Assembly: GCF_018131105.1 (NCBI RefSeq)
Contig: NZ_JAFCJI010000001.1
Location: forward strand, 1,364,001-1,428,000
Direction of reading: 5' to 3'
Length of the DNA: 64,000 bases
From: Bradyrhizobium manausense
GTDB lineage: Bacteria > Pseudomonadota > Alphaproteobacteria > Rhizobiales > Xanthobacteraceae
The translations under genes and the position numbers were made by a program. Below are positions 7,983-16,650 of this stretch, piece after piece. The notes beneath the pieces are model-generated. The model did no database searches. It was not told where the DNA came from and was given only the letters and a program-made list of their open reading frames with translations. Position 1 is the stretch's first letter, and each line of letters begins with the position of its first letter.

Positions 7983-9274
7983 GCCATCGCGGGTTTTGTC
8001 TGCGGCTTTGGTTGCCGCGACAACGCCAGCACGATCAGCGAGGCGAACACGCAGAGCGCGCCGGCGATGAAGAAGGCAGGCAAATAGCTCTGCAGCAGCG
8101 TCCGCGACAGGCCCGCGCCGAAGGCAGCCGTGCCGGCGCCGAGCTGGTGGCCGGCAAAGATCCAGCCGAACACCAGATTGGCGCGCTCGGGTCCGAACTT
8201 CTGCGCGGTCAGCCGCACAGTCGGCGGCACGGTCGCGATCCAGTCGAGGCCGTAGAACATCGCGAAGATCGACAGGCCGTAGAACGAGAAGTCGCTGAAC
8301 GGCAGGAAGATCAGCGAGAGTCCGCGCAATCCGTAGTACCAGAACAGGAGATAGCGGTTGTCATAGCGGTCCGACAGCCAGCCGGACATGATGGTGCCGA
8401 AGAAGTCGAAGATGCCCATCGCGGCCAGCAGGCTCGCCGCCTGCACCTGCGGGATGCCGAAATCGAGGCACATCGGAATCAGGTGGACTTGCACGAGCCC
8501 GTTGGTCGAGGCGCCGCAGACGAAGAAGGTCGCAAACAGGATCCAGAACGCGCGCGACTTCGAGGCGTCACGCAACGTGCCCAGTGCAACGGCCGTGATC
8601 GAGCCATGGCTCACGGGCGGTGCGGGCAGAGGCTCGGTGCCTTCGTCGCCGAACGGACGCAAGCCCAGATCGCTCGGGCGGTCGCACATCGCAAGCGCCA
8701 CGGCGGCCGCGGACACGCCGAGCATGATGCAGACGAAGCCGAGCGCGAGGCGCCAGCCGTAACGTTCGGTGAGGCTTGCAAGCAGCGGGAGGAACACGAG
8801 CTGGCCGGTGGCGACGCTCGCAGTCATGACGCCGATGACGAGGCCGCGCCGCGCCGCGAACCAGCGCGTCGCGATGGTGGCGCCCAGCACCAGCGCGGTC
8901 ATGCCGGTGCCGATGCCGATCACCACGCCCCACAGCGCCACGAGCTGCCAGACCTGCGTCATGCCGAGCGAGGCCACCAGCGCCGAAACGACGATGAGTT
9001 GCGCAGTCAGCGTGACGTTGCGCAGGCCGTAGCGATTGAGGAGGGCGGCTGCGAACGGCGCCATCAGCCCGAACAGGATGAAGCGGATCGAGAGCGCGGA
9101 GGAGATCTCAGCCGTGCTCCAGCCGAACTCCTTCTGAAGCGGAACGATGAACACGCCGGGTGCGCCCACCGTGCCGGCGCTGATCAGCGCAGCAAAGAAG
9201 GTCACGCCGACCATCACCCAGCCGTAATGAATGTTGCGACGGCCAAGCGCGGCCGAGAGCCAGTTCGAGATCAT
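7979..9274 (-). CDS. MFS transporter (12 membrane segments, monocarboxylate/OFA-like)
   Basis: A major facilitator superfamily permease of about 431 residues. The N-terminus (RNIHYGWVMVGVTFFAAL) and the fold of two six-helix halves separated by a cytosolic loop around residue 200-220 resemble oxalate/formate and monocarboxylate-type MFS carriers. Seen: FGWSTAEISSALS after helix 1 and a motif-A-like SGWLSDRYDNRY in the second half. GAGGGG lies 3-8 bases before the ATG and supports the start. It reads away from the thiolase gene on the same strand, separated by a hairpin. The substrate is unknown; the acyl-CoA genes nearby suggest, but do not show, an organic acid. Confidence 0.83.
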   Translation of the reverse strand: MISNWLSAALGRRNIHYGWVMVGVTFFAALISAGTVGAPGVFIVPLQKEFGWSTAEISSALSIRFILFGLMAPFAAALLNRYGLRNVTLTAQLIVVSALVASLGMTQVWQLVALWGVVIGIGTGMTALVLGATIATRWFAARRGLVIGVMTASVATGQLVFLPLLASLTERYGWRLALGFVCIMLGVSAAAVALAMCDRPSDLGLRPFGDEGTEPLPAPPVSHGSITAVALGTLRDASKSRAFWILFATFFVCGASTNGLVQVHLIPMCLDFGIPQVQAASLLAAMGIFDFFGTIMSGWLSDRYDNRYLLFWYYGLRGLSLIFLPFSDFSFYGLSIFAMFYGLDWIATVPPTVRLTAQKFGPERANLVFGWIFAGHQLGAGTAAFGAGLSRTLLQSYLPAFFIAGALCVFASLIVLALSRQPKPQTKPAMA

Positions 9275-9338
9275 TGCCCCTCAATCCAGGTTGGCGGGCT
9301 CCTGGACACCCGCGTCATTGTTGCAGTCTGTCATGAGA

Positions 9339-9368
9339 GAGGGAAGTCTGAAATGCCAGACTTCCCTC
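9339..9368 (-). terminator. Strong hairpin after the thiolase gene
   Basis: A perfect 12-base stem (GAGGGAAGTCTG / CAGACTTCCCTC) with a 6-base loop lies 20 bases past the thiolase stop on the minus strand and before the next minus-strand gene. A classical U tract is missing on the minus strand (ATTTT follows on the plus strand), so terminator function is inferred. Confidence 0.6.
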
Positions 9369-9387
9369 ATTTTCGGACTTGAGCGCG

Positions 9388-10584
9388 TCAGTGCGCGAGA
9401 CGCTCCACCGCGATCGCCGTGGCTTCGCCGCCGCCGATGCAGAGCGCCGCAACGCCGCGCTTGAGATTGTTGGCCTCGAGCGCATGCAGCAGCGTCACGA
9501 TCAGTCGCGCGCCGGTGGCACCGATGGGATGGCCGAGCGCGCAGGCGCCGCCATTGATGTTGAGCTTGTCGCGCAGGATGCCGAGATCGCGCTGCGCCGC
9601 CATCGCCACCACGGCAAAGGCCTCGTTGATTTCAAAGAGATCGACATCGCCTGCACTCCAGCCGACCTTGTCCAGCAACTTGCGGATCGCCGGGATCGGC
9701 GCGGTGGTGAACCATTGCGGCTCCTGGCTGTGGGTGGCGTGGCCCTTGATCTCGGCGATGGCAGGCAGGCCGTTGCGATCGGCGAGCGAGCGCTTCGTCA
9801 GCACCAGCGCAGCGGCGCCGTCGGCGTTGGCGGAGGAGGCGGCTGGCGTGATGGTGCCGTTGGCACGGAACGCCGGCCTCAGTCCGGGAATTTTTGCGGG
9901 ATCTACTTTCAGCGGATGCTCGTCATTGGCGATCATGCGAGGGCCCGCCTTTTCGGTCAGCGTGATCGGCGCGATCTCGGCCTTGAAGGCGCCGCCCTCG
10001 ACAGCCTTGCGCGCGCGGCTCAGCGTCTCCATCGCATAGGCATCCTGGTCCTTGCGGGTGAACTGATAGGCCTCCGCGGTGGCTTCGCCGAAATCGCCCA
10101 TGGAGCGGCCGGTCTCGTAGGCATCCTCGAGGCCGTCCATCATCATGTGGTCGATGATGCGGTCGTGACCAGCGCGATAGCCGCCGCGCGCCTTCGCCAG
10201 CAGATACGGCGCGTTGCTCATACTCTCCATGCCGCCGGAGACGACGATCCCGGCCGAGCCTGCACGGATGACGTCGTGCGCCAGCATGGTCGCCTTCATG
10301 CCGGAGCCGCAGACCTTGTTGACGGTGGTCGCGCCGGTCGCATCTGGCAGGCCAGCGCTACGTGCGGCCTGGCGCGCCGGTGCCTGGCCTTGGCCGGCCG
10401 GCAGCACGCAGCCCATGAAGACTTCGTCGACCTTTTCGGGCGCGAGCTTGGCGCGGTCCAGCGCCGCGTTGATCACATGCGATCCGAGCTTGTGCGCAGG
10501 AAGCGGCGACAATTCGCCCATGAAGCGGCCGAGCGGGGTGCGGGCGGCTGAGACGATGACGACGGGATCGGCGGCTTCGGCCAT
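9388..10584 (-). CDS. Acetyl-CoA acetyltransferase (thiolase)
   Basis: A thiolase II family enzyme that condenses two acetyl-CoA or cleaves 3-ketoacyl-CoA. All catalytic landmarks are visible: NKVCGSGMKA with the acyl-accepting Cys near residue 90, NEAFAV, GGACALGHPIGATGAR with the catalytic His, and CIGGGEA with the second Cys. About 398 residues, normal length. CGGAG lies 5 bases before the ATG. A 12-base perfect palindrome (CATCATATGATG) lies 35 bases upstream of the ATG, so it may be under a local repressor. Whether it serves polyhydroxybutyrate synthesis, beta-oxidation or leucine/isoleucine breakdown cannot be told from sequence alone. Confidence 0.9.
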   Translation of the reverse strand: MAEAADPVVIVSAARTPLGRFMGELSPLPAHKLGSHVINAALDRAKLAPEKVDEVFMGCVLPAGQGQAPARQAARSAGLPDATGATTVNKVCGSGMKATMLAHDVIRAGSAGIVVSGGMESMSNAPYLLAKARGGYRAGHDRIIDHMMMDGLEDAYETGRSMGDFGEATAEAYQFTRKDQDAYAMETLSRARKAVEGGAFKAEIAPITLTEKAGPRMIANDEHPLKVDPAKIPGLRPAFRANGTITPAASSANADGAAALVLTKRSLADRNGLPAIAEIKGHATHSQEPQWFTTAPIPAIRKLLDKVGWSAGDVDLFEINEAFAVVAMAAQRDLGILRDKLNINGGACALGHPIGATGARLIVTLLHALEANNLKRGVAALCIGGGEATAIAVERLAH

Positions 10585-10618
10585 GACAAACTCCGTGCGA
10601 TGACTGTTGGATTACGAC

Positions 10619-10630
10619 CATCATATGATG
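10619..10630. promoter_or_regulatory. Palindrome upstream of thiolase
   Basis: CATCATATGATG is a perfect 12-base palindrome centred 40 bases upstream of the thiolase ATG. It uses the same ATCAT/ATGAT half-sites as the larger palindrome at 11596-11613, which suggests, without proof, a common regulator. Confidence 0.35.
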
Positions 10631-10702
10631 CGGCGCAAAAAAAGCAACCGCGCCCGGCATGAGAAATTGTCGTGGTTCGGATGAGATTTGGTCGTTCGAG
10701 GG

Positions 10703-11473
10703 CTACCGCTTCCTGTTCACGAACGACTGCATCAGCCGCGTCGGCTCGTCCGTCAGGAACGACTGGCCGAACACCTTGACGCTCAGGTTCACCGACTCCG
10801 TCAGGGGCAGTTCCTCCCATTGCCGAAGCAGCGCCTTCTGCGAGCGCAGCGCCTCCGGGCCGCATTCGAGCAACGCGGTCACGAGGTGCTCGATCTCGGC
10901 ATCCAGTCCGCCGGCCGCCGCCACCTTGTCGATCAGGCCCCAGGCCAGCGCCGTCGGCGCGTCGATGTTTTCCGCCGTCATCACCAGCCAGCGCGCGCGG
11001 GCCCAGCCGATCAGGCGCGGCAACAGCGCGGCGTGGATCACCGAGGGGATGCCGACGCGTACCTCCGGCATGCCGAAATGCGCGTCGTGCGCAGCGACCC
11101 GGAAGTCGCAGGCCGCTGCGACTTCGAGCCCGCCGCCGAGGCACCAGCCAGGCATGCGTGCGATGATAGGAGCGGGGAATTGGCGCACGGCCTCGCAGAG
11201 ATCGCGCAGGCGGCTGATGAAGGCCTCGGCCGACTTCTGGTCGAGCTTGGCCATCTCCTTGATGTCGGCGCCGCCGATCATGCTCTTCTCGCTCTGGCCG
11301 CGCAGAACCACAACGCGGATGCTGCGGTCGGTGGCGAGCTTTTGCAGCCCCTCGCGGACCGCGTCGGTCACGGGCGAGCCCAGAATATTCAACGAGCCGG
11401 CGTTGCAAATGGTGACATGAACGACGCCACGCGCATCGCGCGTGACGCCGCAGTGATTGTTGAGCATTTCCAT
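10703..11473 (-). CDS. Enoyl-CoA hydratase/isomerase (crotonase) family protein
   Basis: A crotonase-fold enzyme acting on an enoyl- or other acyl-CoA. The oxyanion-hole segment IGGADIKEM and both glutamate positions of hydratases are kept (LGGGLEVAAACD and GMPEVRVGIPS). With the start at 11473 the protein is about 256 residues, the usual crotonase size; an upstream frame extension to 11644 runs into the divergent promoter and a neighbouring gene. The divergent thioesterase starts at 11627, so the two share a 153-base control region with an 18-base palindrome. The exact reaction is not resolved. Confidence 0.86.
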   Translation of the reverse strand: MEMLNNHCGVTRDARGVVHVTICNAGSLNILGSPVTDAVREGLQKLATDRSIRVVVLRGQSEKSMIGGADIKEMAKLDQKSAEAFISRLRDLCEAVRQFPAPIIARMPGWCLGGGLEVAAACDFRVAAHDAHFGMPEVRVGIPSVIHAALLPRLIGWARARWLVMTAENIDAPTALAWGLIDKVAAAGGLDAEIEHLVTALLECGPEALRSQKALLRQWEELPLTESVNLSVKVFGQSFLTDEPTRLMQSFVNRKR

Positions 11474-11595
11474 CGTGAGATCCCGAAGGTTTGGTGGACG
11501 TGCGCCACAGCGCTGATCGGGATGACTTCCGGGCCGAAACACCTCTCTTGTCAAGCGGGTGGGGACGGAGTTGTCAGCGCGAAGTCCGTGGCATA

Positions 11596-11613
11596 GTATG
11601 ATATCAATCATAC
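11596..11613. promoter_or_regulatory. 18-base palindromic operator between crotonase and thioesterase genes
   Basis: GTATGAT-ATCA-ATCATAC has two perfect 7-base arms and lies 13 bases before the thioesterase ATG, in the shared divergent promoter region. This is a typical layout for a TetR- or GntR-type repressor; a TetR gene begins 612 bases downstream. Regulator identity is inferred. Confidence 0.5.
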
Positions 11614-11626
11614 AAAGAGGTGGCCG

Positions 11627-12166
11627 ATGACTGAAGCCGATCAACTCGACCTGTTTTCACCTGCGCAGCGGCGCGAGCGCGTGGTGGACTGGCAGGTCCC
11701 GGCGCCGGTTGCGAAGGTGGCCATGGGCCTGTCTGGCATGGATGCCATGCTTGGCATCCGCGACGGCCGGCTGCCACCGCCCCCTTTCGCAAAACTGATC
11801 GGGTTTACGGTCGGCGTGGTGGAGCCGGGGCGGATCGTCATGGAACTGGAGCCGCGCGAAGATCTCGAAAATACCATCGGCCTTCTGCATGGCGCGACCG
11901 CCGCCGCGCTTCTCGACACCGCCATGGGCTGCGCGATTTCGACGCGGCTGGATGCCGGGCAGTCGTCGGTGACGCTCGATTTGAAGATGACCTTCCTGCG
12001 TCCGCTCTCGGTCCGGTCGGGGCTGATCTCGGCCGAAGGCAAGGTGATCAAGCTCGGGCGCCAGACCAGCTACGCCGAAGGTTTTGTGCGCGACGGCAAG
12101 GGGGCCCTCGCAGTCCATGCAACTGCAACCTTTTCCATGATCGGCAACATCTTTACCGGGAATTAA
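11627..12166 (+). CDS. PaaI-type hotdog acyl-CoA thioesterase
   Basis: A hotdog-fold thioesterase expected to release free acid from an acyl-CoA. The core carries the PaaI-like catalytic region LLHGATAAALLDTAMGCA followed by a strand TLDLKMTFLRPL. About 179 residues, with an N-terminal extension of some 40 residues before the hotdog domain. AGAGGTGG lies just before the ATG. It diverges from the crotonase gene and is followed after 59 bases by a TetR regulator, so the three may form one control unit. The substrate is unknown. Confidence 0.83.
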   Translation: MTEADQLDLFSPAQRRERVVDWQVPAPVAKVAMGLSGMDAMLGIRDGRLPPPPFAKLIGFTVGVVEPGRIVMELEPREDLENTIGLLHGATAAALLDTAMGCAISTRLDAGQSSVTLDLKMTFLRPLSVRSGLISAEGKVIKLGRQTSYAEGFVRDGKGALAVHATATFSMIGNIFTGN

Positions 12167-12225
12167 TGCGCCGTTTGGCCGATATCCGTGTTATTAAATG
12201 ACTTCTGACATCCAATGAGAGCCGC

Positions 12226-12846
12226 ATGCGCTATTCTCGGGAACACAAGCAGGAAACCCACGACCGCATCGTCAAGAAGGCGTCCGTGCGGTTGCGCGAA
12301 AAAGGTGCCCACGGCATTGGCGTCGCCGACCTCATGAAGGAGGCGGGCCTGACCCATGGGGGGTTCTACGCGCATTTCGATTCCCGCGAGGCATTGGTGA
12401 TCGAGGCCTTCGGCTACGCCATGGACCGCTCGATGGAGCATTGGCGCAAGCAGTCCGATCAGGTCGCGCCCGAGAAGCAGTTCGCCCAGATCGTCGAGAC
12501 CTATCTCTCGGCGCTCCATCGCGACAATCCCGGTCATGGCTGCTCGATCCCCGCGCTCGGTGCGGAGATCGCCCGCGAAAGCCCGAAGACGCGAAAGGCT
12601 TTTGCCGGCAAGCTCGACGAGATGGTCGAGATGATGACCGATCTCATTCCGAATATGCCGCGCAAGGCCGCGCGCAAGCAGGCGATCGGGACACTGGCCA
12701 CGATGGCCGGCACCATGCTGCTGGCGCGCATTGCCGGCTCCAGCGAACTGTCGGACGAGGTGTTGAAGGCAGGCAAGGACAGCGCACTGGAGGGGGCCAA
12801 GCGGGAGCCCAAGCCGACCGCGGTGAAAAAGGCGAAGCAGAATTAG
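12226..12846 (+). CDS. TetR/AcrR family transcriptional regulator
   Basis: A one-component repressor. The N-terminal helix-turn-helix is clear (GIGVADLMKEAGLTHGGFYAHFDSRE split across residues about 27-52), with the AHF aromatic motif ending the DNA-binding domain. The rest is a helical ligand domain, and the tail is Lys-rich (KPTAVKKAKQN). About 206 residues. It resembles the TetR subgroup containing a conserved Cys in NPGHGCSIPALG, found in regulators that sense electrophiles or acyl compounds. It follows the thioesterase gene in the same direction and is the best local candidate for binding the palindrome at 11596-11613. Confidence 0.85.
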   Translation: MRYSREHKQETHDRIVKKASVRLREKGAHGIGVADLMKEAGLTHGGFYAHFDSREALVIEAFGYAMDRSMEHWRKQSDQVAPEKQFAQIVETYLSALHRDNPGHGCSIPALGAEIARESPKTRKAFAGKLDEMVEMMTDLIPNMPRKAARKQAIGTLATMAGTMLLARIAGSSELSDEVLKAGKDSALEGAKREPKPTAVKKAKQN

Positions 12847-12858
12847 GTGCCGTTGAAC

Positions 12859-12890
12859 GTGCAGGATGGGTTAGCGCAGCGTAACCCACC
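12859..12890. repeat. Palindromic intergenic repeat, family F (aggatgggtt...aaccca)
   Basis: GCAGGATGGGTTAGCGCAGCGTAACCCACC forms a short stem around TAGCGCAGCGTA. A close relative lies at 46903-46934. It sits just after the TetR stop, between convergent genes. Confidence 0.6.
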
Positions 12891-12969
12891 ACTGTCTTTG
12901 TCCGGCGACAGAAGTGGCAGGTTATGCCAAGCGGTCTGCGCTTTGCGCAGTCCGCAGGGCTAACAGACC

Positions 12970-13884
12970 CTACGAAACCCGCCCCGCAAACAGCGCCCGC
13001 TCGCGCTCCACGATTTCGCCGATGTAATCCGCGACCGCCCGGATCCGTGCGAGATCCTTGCTGTCTGCATGCATCAGCATCCAGAACGTCCTGGTGATCG
13101 AAACCTCGTCGGGCAGCACCGCCACAAGCTGCGGATAGTCGCTCGCCATGAAGTGCGGCAGCACGGCGATGCCGAAACCTGCGAGTGTGGCGTTGAGCTG
13201 CGCGATCAGATTGGCGCTCCTCAATCGCGCTGAAATCCGTGGCGACACCTGGGGCAAATAATCGAGTTCCGGCGTGAACAGGAGTTCCTCGATGTAACCG
13301 ACGAAGCGGTGCTGCGGCAGCATTTCGCGTGCAGTGATATCAGGGAAGCGGTCGAGATAGGCCGGCGAAGCATAGAGCCCAAGGCGGTAATCCAGCAGCT
13401 TTCGCCCGACGATGCGGCCTTCCTTCGGCATGGTCAGGCTGATCGCGATATCGGCCTCGCGCTTGGAGAGACTGAACAGCCGCGCGGTTGCCACAAGTTG
13501 CAGATCGAGGTCGGGGTAGCGGTCGGCGAAGGGGGCCAGCCGTGGCGCCAGGAAGGACGTGCCGAAGCCGTCGGGCGCGCCGATCCGTACAGTGCCGGTC
13601 AGCCGGGCCACCGAGCCGCCGACCTGCTCCTGGTTGGCGACGATGGTGGATTCCATGGTTTCCGCGCTGTCGGCGACGCGCTGGCCGGCCTCGGTGAGGA
13701 GGTAGCCGGTCTTGCGCCGATCAAACAGCTTTGCCGAAAGGTGCCTTTCAAGCCGGTCGACGCGGCGGATCACGGTGGCATGGTCGACGCCGAGCTGTTT
13801 TGCCGCAGCCGACACCGAGCCGCCCCGCACGATGGCGAGCACGAAGCGGAAGTCGTCCCAGTCGATAGCGCCTTGATCCAGCAT
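12970..13884 (-). CDS. LysR-family transcriptional regulator
   Basis: An LTTR with an N-terminal winged helix (DWDDFRFVLAIVRGGSVSAA, then HATVIRRVDRLERHL) and a periplasmic-binding-like effector domain. Start at 13884 gives about 304 residues, the usual size; no good ribosome site is seen for this or for the ATG at 13905. It diverges from the mmsA valine operon 102 bases away, the classic LysR arrangement, so the operon is its likely target. A GCAC-N7-GTGC inverted repeat at 13889-13903 lies next to its start and could be part of the binding region. Effector unknown. Confidence 0.85.
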   Translation of the reverse strand: MLDQGAIDWDDFRFVLAIVRGGSVSAAAKQLGVDHATVIRRVDRLERHLSAKLFDRRKTGYLLTEAGQRVADSAETMESTIVANQEQVGGSVARLTGTVRIGAPDGFGTSFLAPRLAPFADRYPDLDLQLVATARLFSLSKREADIAISLTMPKEGRIVGRKLLDYRLGLYASPAYLDRFPDITAREMLPQHRFVGYIEELLFTPELDYLPQVSPRISARLRSANLIAQLNATLAGFGIAVLPHFMASDYPQLVAVLPDEVSITRTFWMLMHADSKDLARIRAVADYIGEIVERERALFAGRVS

Positions 13885-13986
13885 TTTCGCACATCTATGG
13901 TGCATTATCTCAGACTTGAATCCCAATAAATGCAGGTCGATAGGATTTGTCAAAGCGTTCAAGCTCGGCCTCAAGGAGATCATTCC

Positions 13987-15483
13987 ATGCGTTCAGTCGG
14001 ACATTTCATCGGTGGCAAGGAAGTCAAGGGCACGTCGGGCCGGACGGCAGACGTCTTCGAGCCGATGACGGGTGACGTCCAGGCCAAGGTCGCGCTGGCG
14101 TCCAAGGCCGAAGTCCGCGCCGCGGTGGAAAACGCCCGCAACGCGCAGCCTGAATGGGGCAACACCAATCCGCAGCGCCGCGGCCGCATCATGATGAAGT
14201 TCCTGGAGCTGGTGCAGCGCGACTATGACAAGCTCGCCGATATCCTGGCGCGCGAGCATGGCAAGACGGTGCCGGACGCCAAGGGCGACATCCAGCGCGG
14301 CCTCGAGGTCGTGGAGTTCGCCTGCGGCATCCCGCATCTGATGAAAGGCGAATACACCGAGGGCGCGGGTCCCGGTATCGACGTCTATTCGTTGCGCCAG
14401 CCGCTCGGCGTCGTCGCCGGTATCACGCCGTTCAATTTCCCGGCGATGATCCCGATGTGGAAGTTCGCGCCGGCGATCGCCTGCGGCAACGCCTTCATCC
14501 TCAAGCCGTCCGAGCGCGATCCCGGCGTGCCGATGAAGCTTGCCGAACTGATGATCGAGGCAGGGCTGCCGGCCGGCATCCTCAACGTCGTCAACGGCGA
14601 CAAGGAAGCGGTCGACGCCATCCTCGACGATCCCGATATCAAGGCCGTCGGTTTCGTCGGCTCGACGCCGATCGCGCAGTATATCTACGAGCGCGCCGCC
14701 CAGACCGGCAAGCGTTGCCAGTGCTTCGGTGGCGCCAAGAACCACGCCATCATCATGCCCGACGCCGACATGGACCAGGCCGTCGACGCGCTGATCGGCG
14801 CGGGCTACGGCTCGGCCGGTGAGCGCTGCATGGCGGTTTCCGTTGCCGTTCCGGTCGGCAAGACCACCGCCGATCGCTTGATGGAAAAGCTGATCCCGCG
14901 CGTCGAGAGCCTCAAGATCGGCACCTCGATCGATCCGTCGGCTGATTACGGTCCGCTGGTCACGCGCGAGGCGGTCGAGAAGGTCAAGAGCTACATCGAC
15001 ATCGGCATCAAGGAAGGCGCGACCCTCGCCGTCGACGGCCGTGGCTTCAAGATGCAGGGCTACGAGAAGGGTTTCTATCTCGGCGGTTCGCTGTTCGATA
15101 ACGTCACCAAGGACATGCGGATCTACAAGGAAGAGATCTTCGGCCCGGTGCTCTCGGTCGTGCGCGCGCATGACTACAAGGAAGCCCTGGCCTTGCCGTC
15201 CGATCATGACTACGGCAACGGCGTCGCCATCTTCACACGCGACGGCGACGCCGCGCGTGACTTCGCAGCCAAGGTCAATGTCGGCATGGTCGGCGTCAAC
15301 GTGCCGATCCCGGTGCCGATCGCCTATTACACCTTCGGCGGCTGGAAGAAGTCGGGATTCGGCGATCTCAACCAGCATGGCCCGGACTCGATCCGCTTCT
15401 ACACCAAGACCAAGACGGTGACCTCGCGCTGGCCGTCCGGCGTCAAGGAAGGCGCGGAGTTCTCGATCCCGACGATGAAGTAA
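13987..15483 (+). CDS. mmsA: CoA-acylating methylmalonate-semialdehyde dehydrogenase
   Basis: Converts methylmalonate semialdehyde (from valine) with CoA and NAD+ to propionyl-CoA and CO2, and malonate semialdehyde to acetyl-CoA. Seen: the aldehyde-dehydrogenase fold with GVVAGITPFNFPAMIPMWKF, the family-typical FGGAKNHAIIMPDAD in place of the usual catalytic Glu segment, and the nucleophile in GSAGERCMAVS. Start at 13987 is preceded by AAGGAGA and gives 498 residues, standard for MmsA; a frame extension to 13930 lacks a ribosome site. First gene of a six-gene operon that supplies all later steps of valine breakdown. A LysR gene diverges upstream. Confidence 0.94.
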   Translation: MRSVGHFIGGKEVKGTSGRTADVFEPMTGDVQAKVALASKAEVRAAVENARNAQPEWGNTNPQRRGRIMMKFLELVQRDYDKLADILAREHGKTVPDAKGDIQRGLEVVEFACGIPHLMKGEYTEGAGPGIDVYSLRQPLGVVAGITPFNFPAMIPMWKFAPAIACGNAFILKPSERDPGVPMKLAELMIEAGLPAGILNVVNGDKEAVDAILDDPDIKAVGFVGSTPIAQYIYERAAQTGKRCQCFGGAKNHAIIMPDADMDQAVDALIGAGYGSAGERCMAVSVAVPVGKTTADRLMEKLIPRVESLKIGTSIDPSADYGPLVTREAVEKVKSYIDIGIKEGATLAVDGRGFKMQGYEKGFYLGGSLFDNVTKDMRIYKEEIFGPVLSVVRAHDYKEALALPSDHDYGNGVAIFTRDGDAARDFAAKVNVGMVGVNVPIPVPIAYYTFGGWKKSGFGDLNQHGPDSIRFYTKTKTVTSRWPSGVKEGAEFSIPTMK

Positions 15484-15504
15484 TCCTTCCAGGGGCGAGG
15501 CGCG

Positions 15505-16650
15505 ATGCAGTTCGCTCTGAACGAGGATCAGGTCGCGGTTCGCGACATGGCATTGGCGTTTGCGGCGGAGAAGATCGCGCCGCACGCGCTACGCTGGGAC
15601 GAGGAGAAGCATTTTCCCGTCGACGTGATGCGCGAGGCCGCAACGCTCGGCATGGGCGGCATCTACATCCGCGAGGATGTCGGCGGCTCTGCCATGACGC
15701 GGTTCGACGCGGCGCTGATTTTCGAGGCGCTGGCGACGGGCTGCCCGACGACGTCGGCCTTCATCTCAATCCACAACATGGCGAGCTGGATGATCGATGC
15801 CTTCGGCAACGACACCCAGCGCAACAAATGGTTGCCGAAACTCTGTTCGATGGAGCTGATCGCGAGCTACTGCCTGACGGAGCCGGGCGCAGGCTCCGAC
15901 GCGGCAGCATTGCGCACCCGCGCGGTGCTCGACGGCGATCATTACGTCCTCAACGGCCAGAAGCAGTTCATCTCCGGCGCAGGCGGCACCGATCTGCTGG
16001 TCGCGATGGTGCGCACCGGCGGCGACGGTCCCGGCGGCATCTCGACTTTCGTCATCGACGGCAAGGCGCCGGGCGTCTCCTTCGGCGCCAATGAGCGCAA
16101 GATGGGCTGGAATGCGCAGCCGACCCGCGCCGTGATGTTCGAGAACGCCCGCGTGCCTGTTGCCAACAGGCTGGGCGAAGAGGGTGTCGGCTTCAAGATC
16201 GCGATGGCCGGTCTCGACGGCGGCCGGCTCAATATCACGGCATGTTCTCTTGGTGGTGCCCAAACTGCGCTCGACAAGGCGCGCGCCTACATGAAGGAGC
16301 GCAAGGCCTTTGGAAAGCGCCTCGACGAATTCCAGGCCCTGCAGTTCCGTCTCGCCGACATGGCGATCGAGCTGGAAGCCGCGCGCACCTTCCTGTGGCG
16401 CGCCGCGGCGGCGCTCGACCGGAAGGATCCTGACGCCACCATGCTGTGCGCGATGGCAAAGCGCTTCGGCACGGATGTCGGCTTCGAGGTCGCCAACCAC
16501 GCGTTGCAGCTTCACGGCGGCTACGGCTACCTCAGCGAATACGGCATCGAGAAGATCGTGCGCGATCTGCGTGTGCACCAAATTCTCGAGGGTACCAATG
16601 AAATCATGCGGCTCATCGTGGCGCGCAAACTGATCGAGGGCGCGCGATGA
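15505..16650 (+). CDS. Acyl-CoA dehydrogenase, probable isobutyryl-CoA dehydrogenase
   Basis: An FAD-dependent acyl-CoA dehydrogenase that would make methacrylyl-CoA from isobutyryl-CoA, passing electrons to ETF. Seen: SYCLTEPGAGSDA (FAD and substrate contact), KQFISGAGGTDLL, and the C-terminal LEGTNEIMRL whose Glu is at the family's catalytic-base position. 381 residues, normal. AGGGGCGAGG precedes the ATG. It begins 21 bases after mmsA and overlaps the next gene by 4 bases (ATGA), so it is co-translated with it. The isobutyryl-CoA assignment comes from the operon; the fold alone would also allow another short branched acyl-CoA. Confidence 0.9.
   Translation: MQFALNEDQVAVRDMALAFAAEKIAPHALRWDEEKHFPVDVMREAATLGMGGIYIREDVGGSAMTRFDAALIFEALATGCPTTSAFISIHNMASWMIDAFGNDTQRNKWLPKLCSMELIASYCLTEPGAGSDAAALRTRAVLDGDHYVLNGQKQFISGAGGTDLLVAMVRTGGDGPGGISTFVIDGKAPGVSFGANERKMGWNAQPTRAVMFENARVPVANRLGEEGVGFKIAMAGLDGGRLNITACSLGGAQTALDKARAYMKERKAFGKRLDEFQALQFRLADMAIELEAARTFLWRAAAALDRKDPDATMLCAMAKRFGTDVGFEVANHALQLHGGYGYLSEYGIEKIVRDLRVHQILEGTNEIMRLIVARKLIEGAR

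Noticed and set aside
8012..9382. 456-residue open frame on the plus strand opposite the MFS transporter
   Set aside because: Highly charged, His/Arg/Glu-rich translation with no hydrophobic core; the opposite strand codes a clear 12-helix permease.
13993..15585. 530-residue open frame antisense to mmsA
   Set aside because: No recognisable protein; its composition is that of a shadow frame and mmsA on the other strand has all family motifs and a ribosome site.
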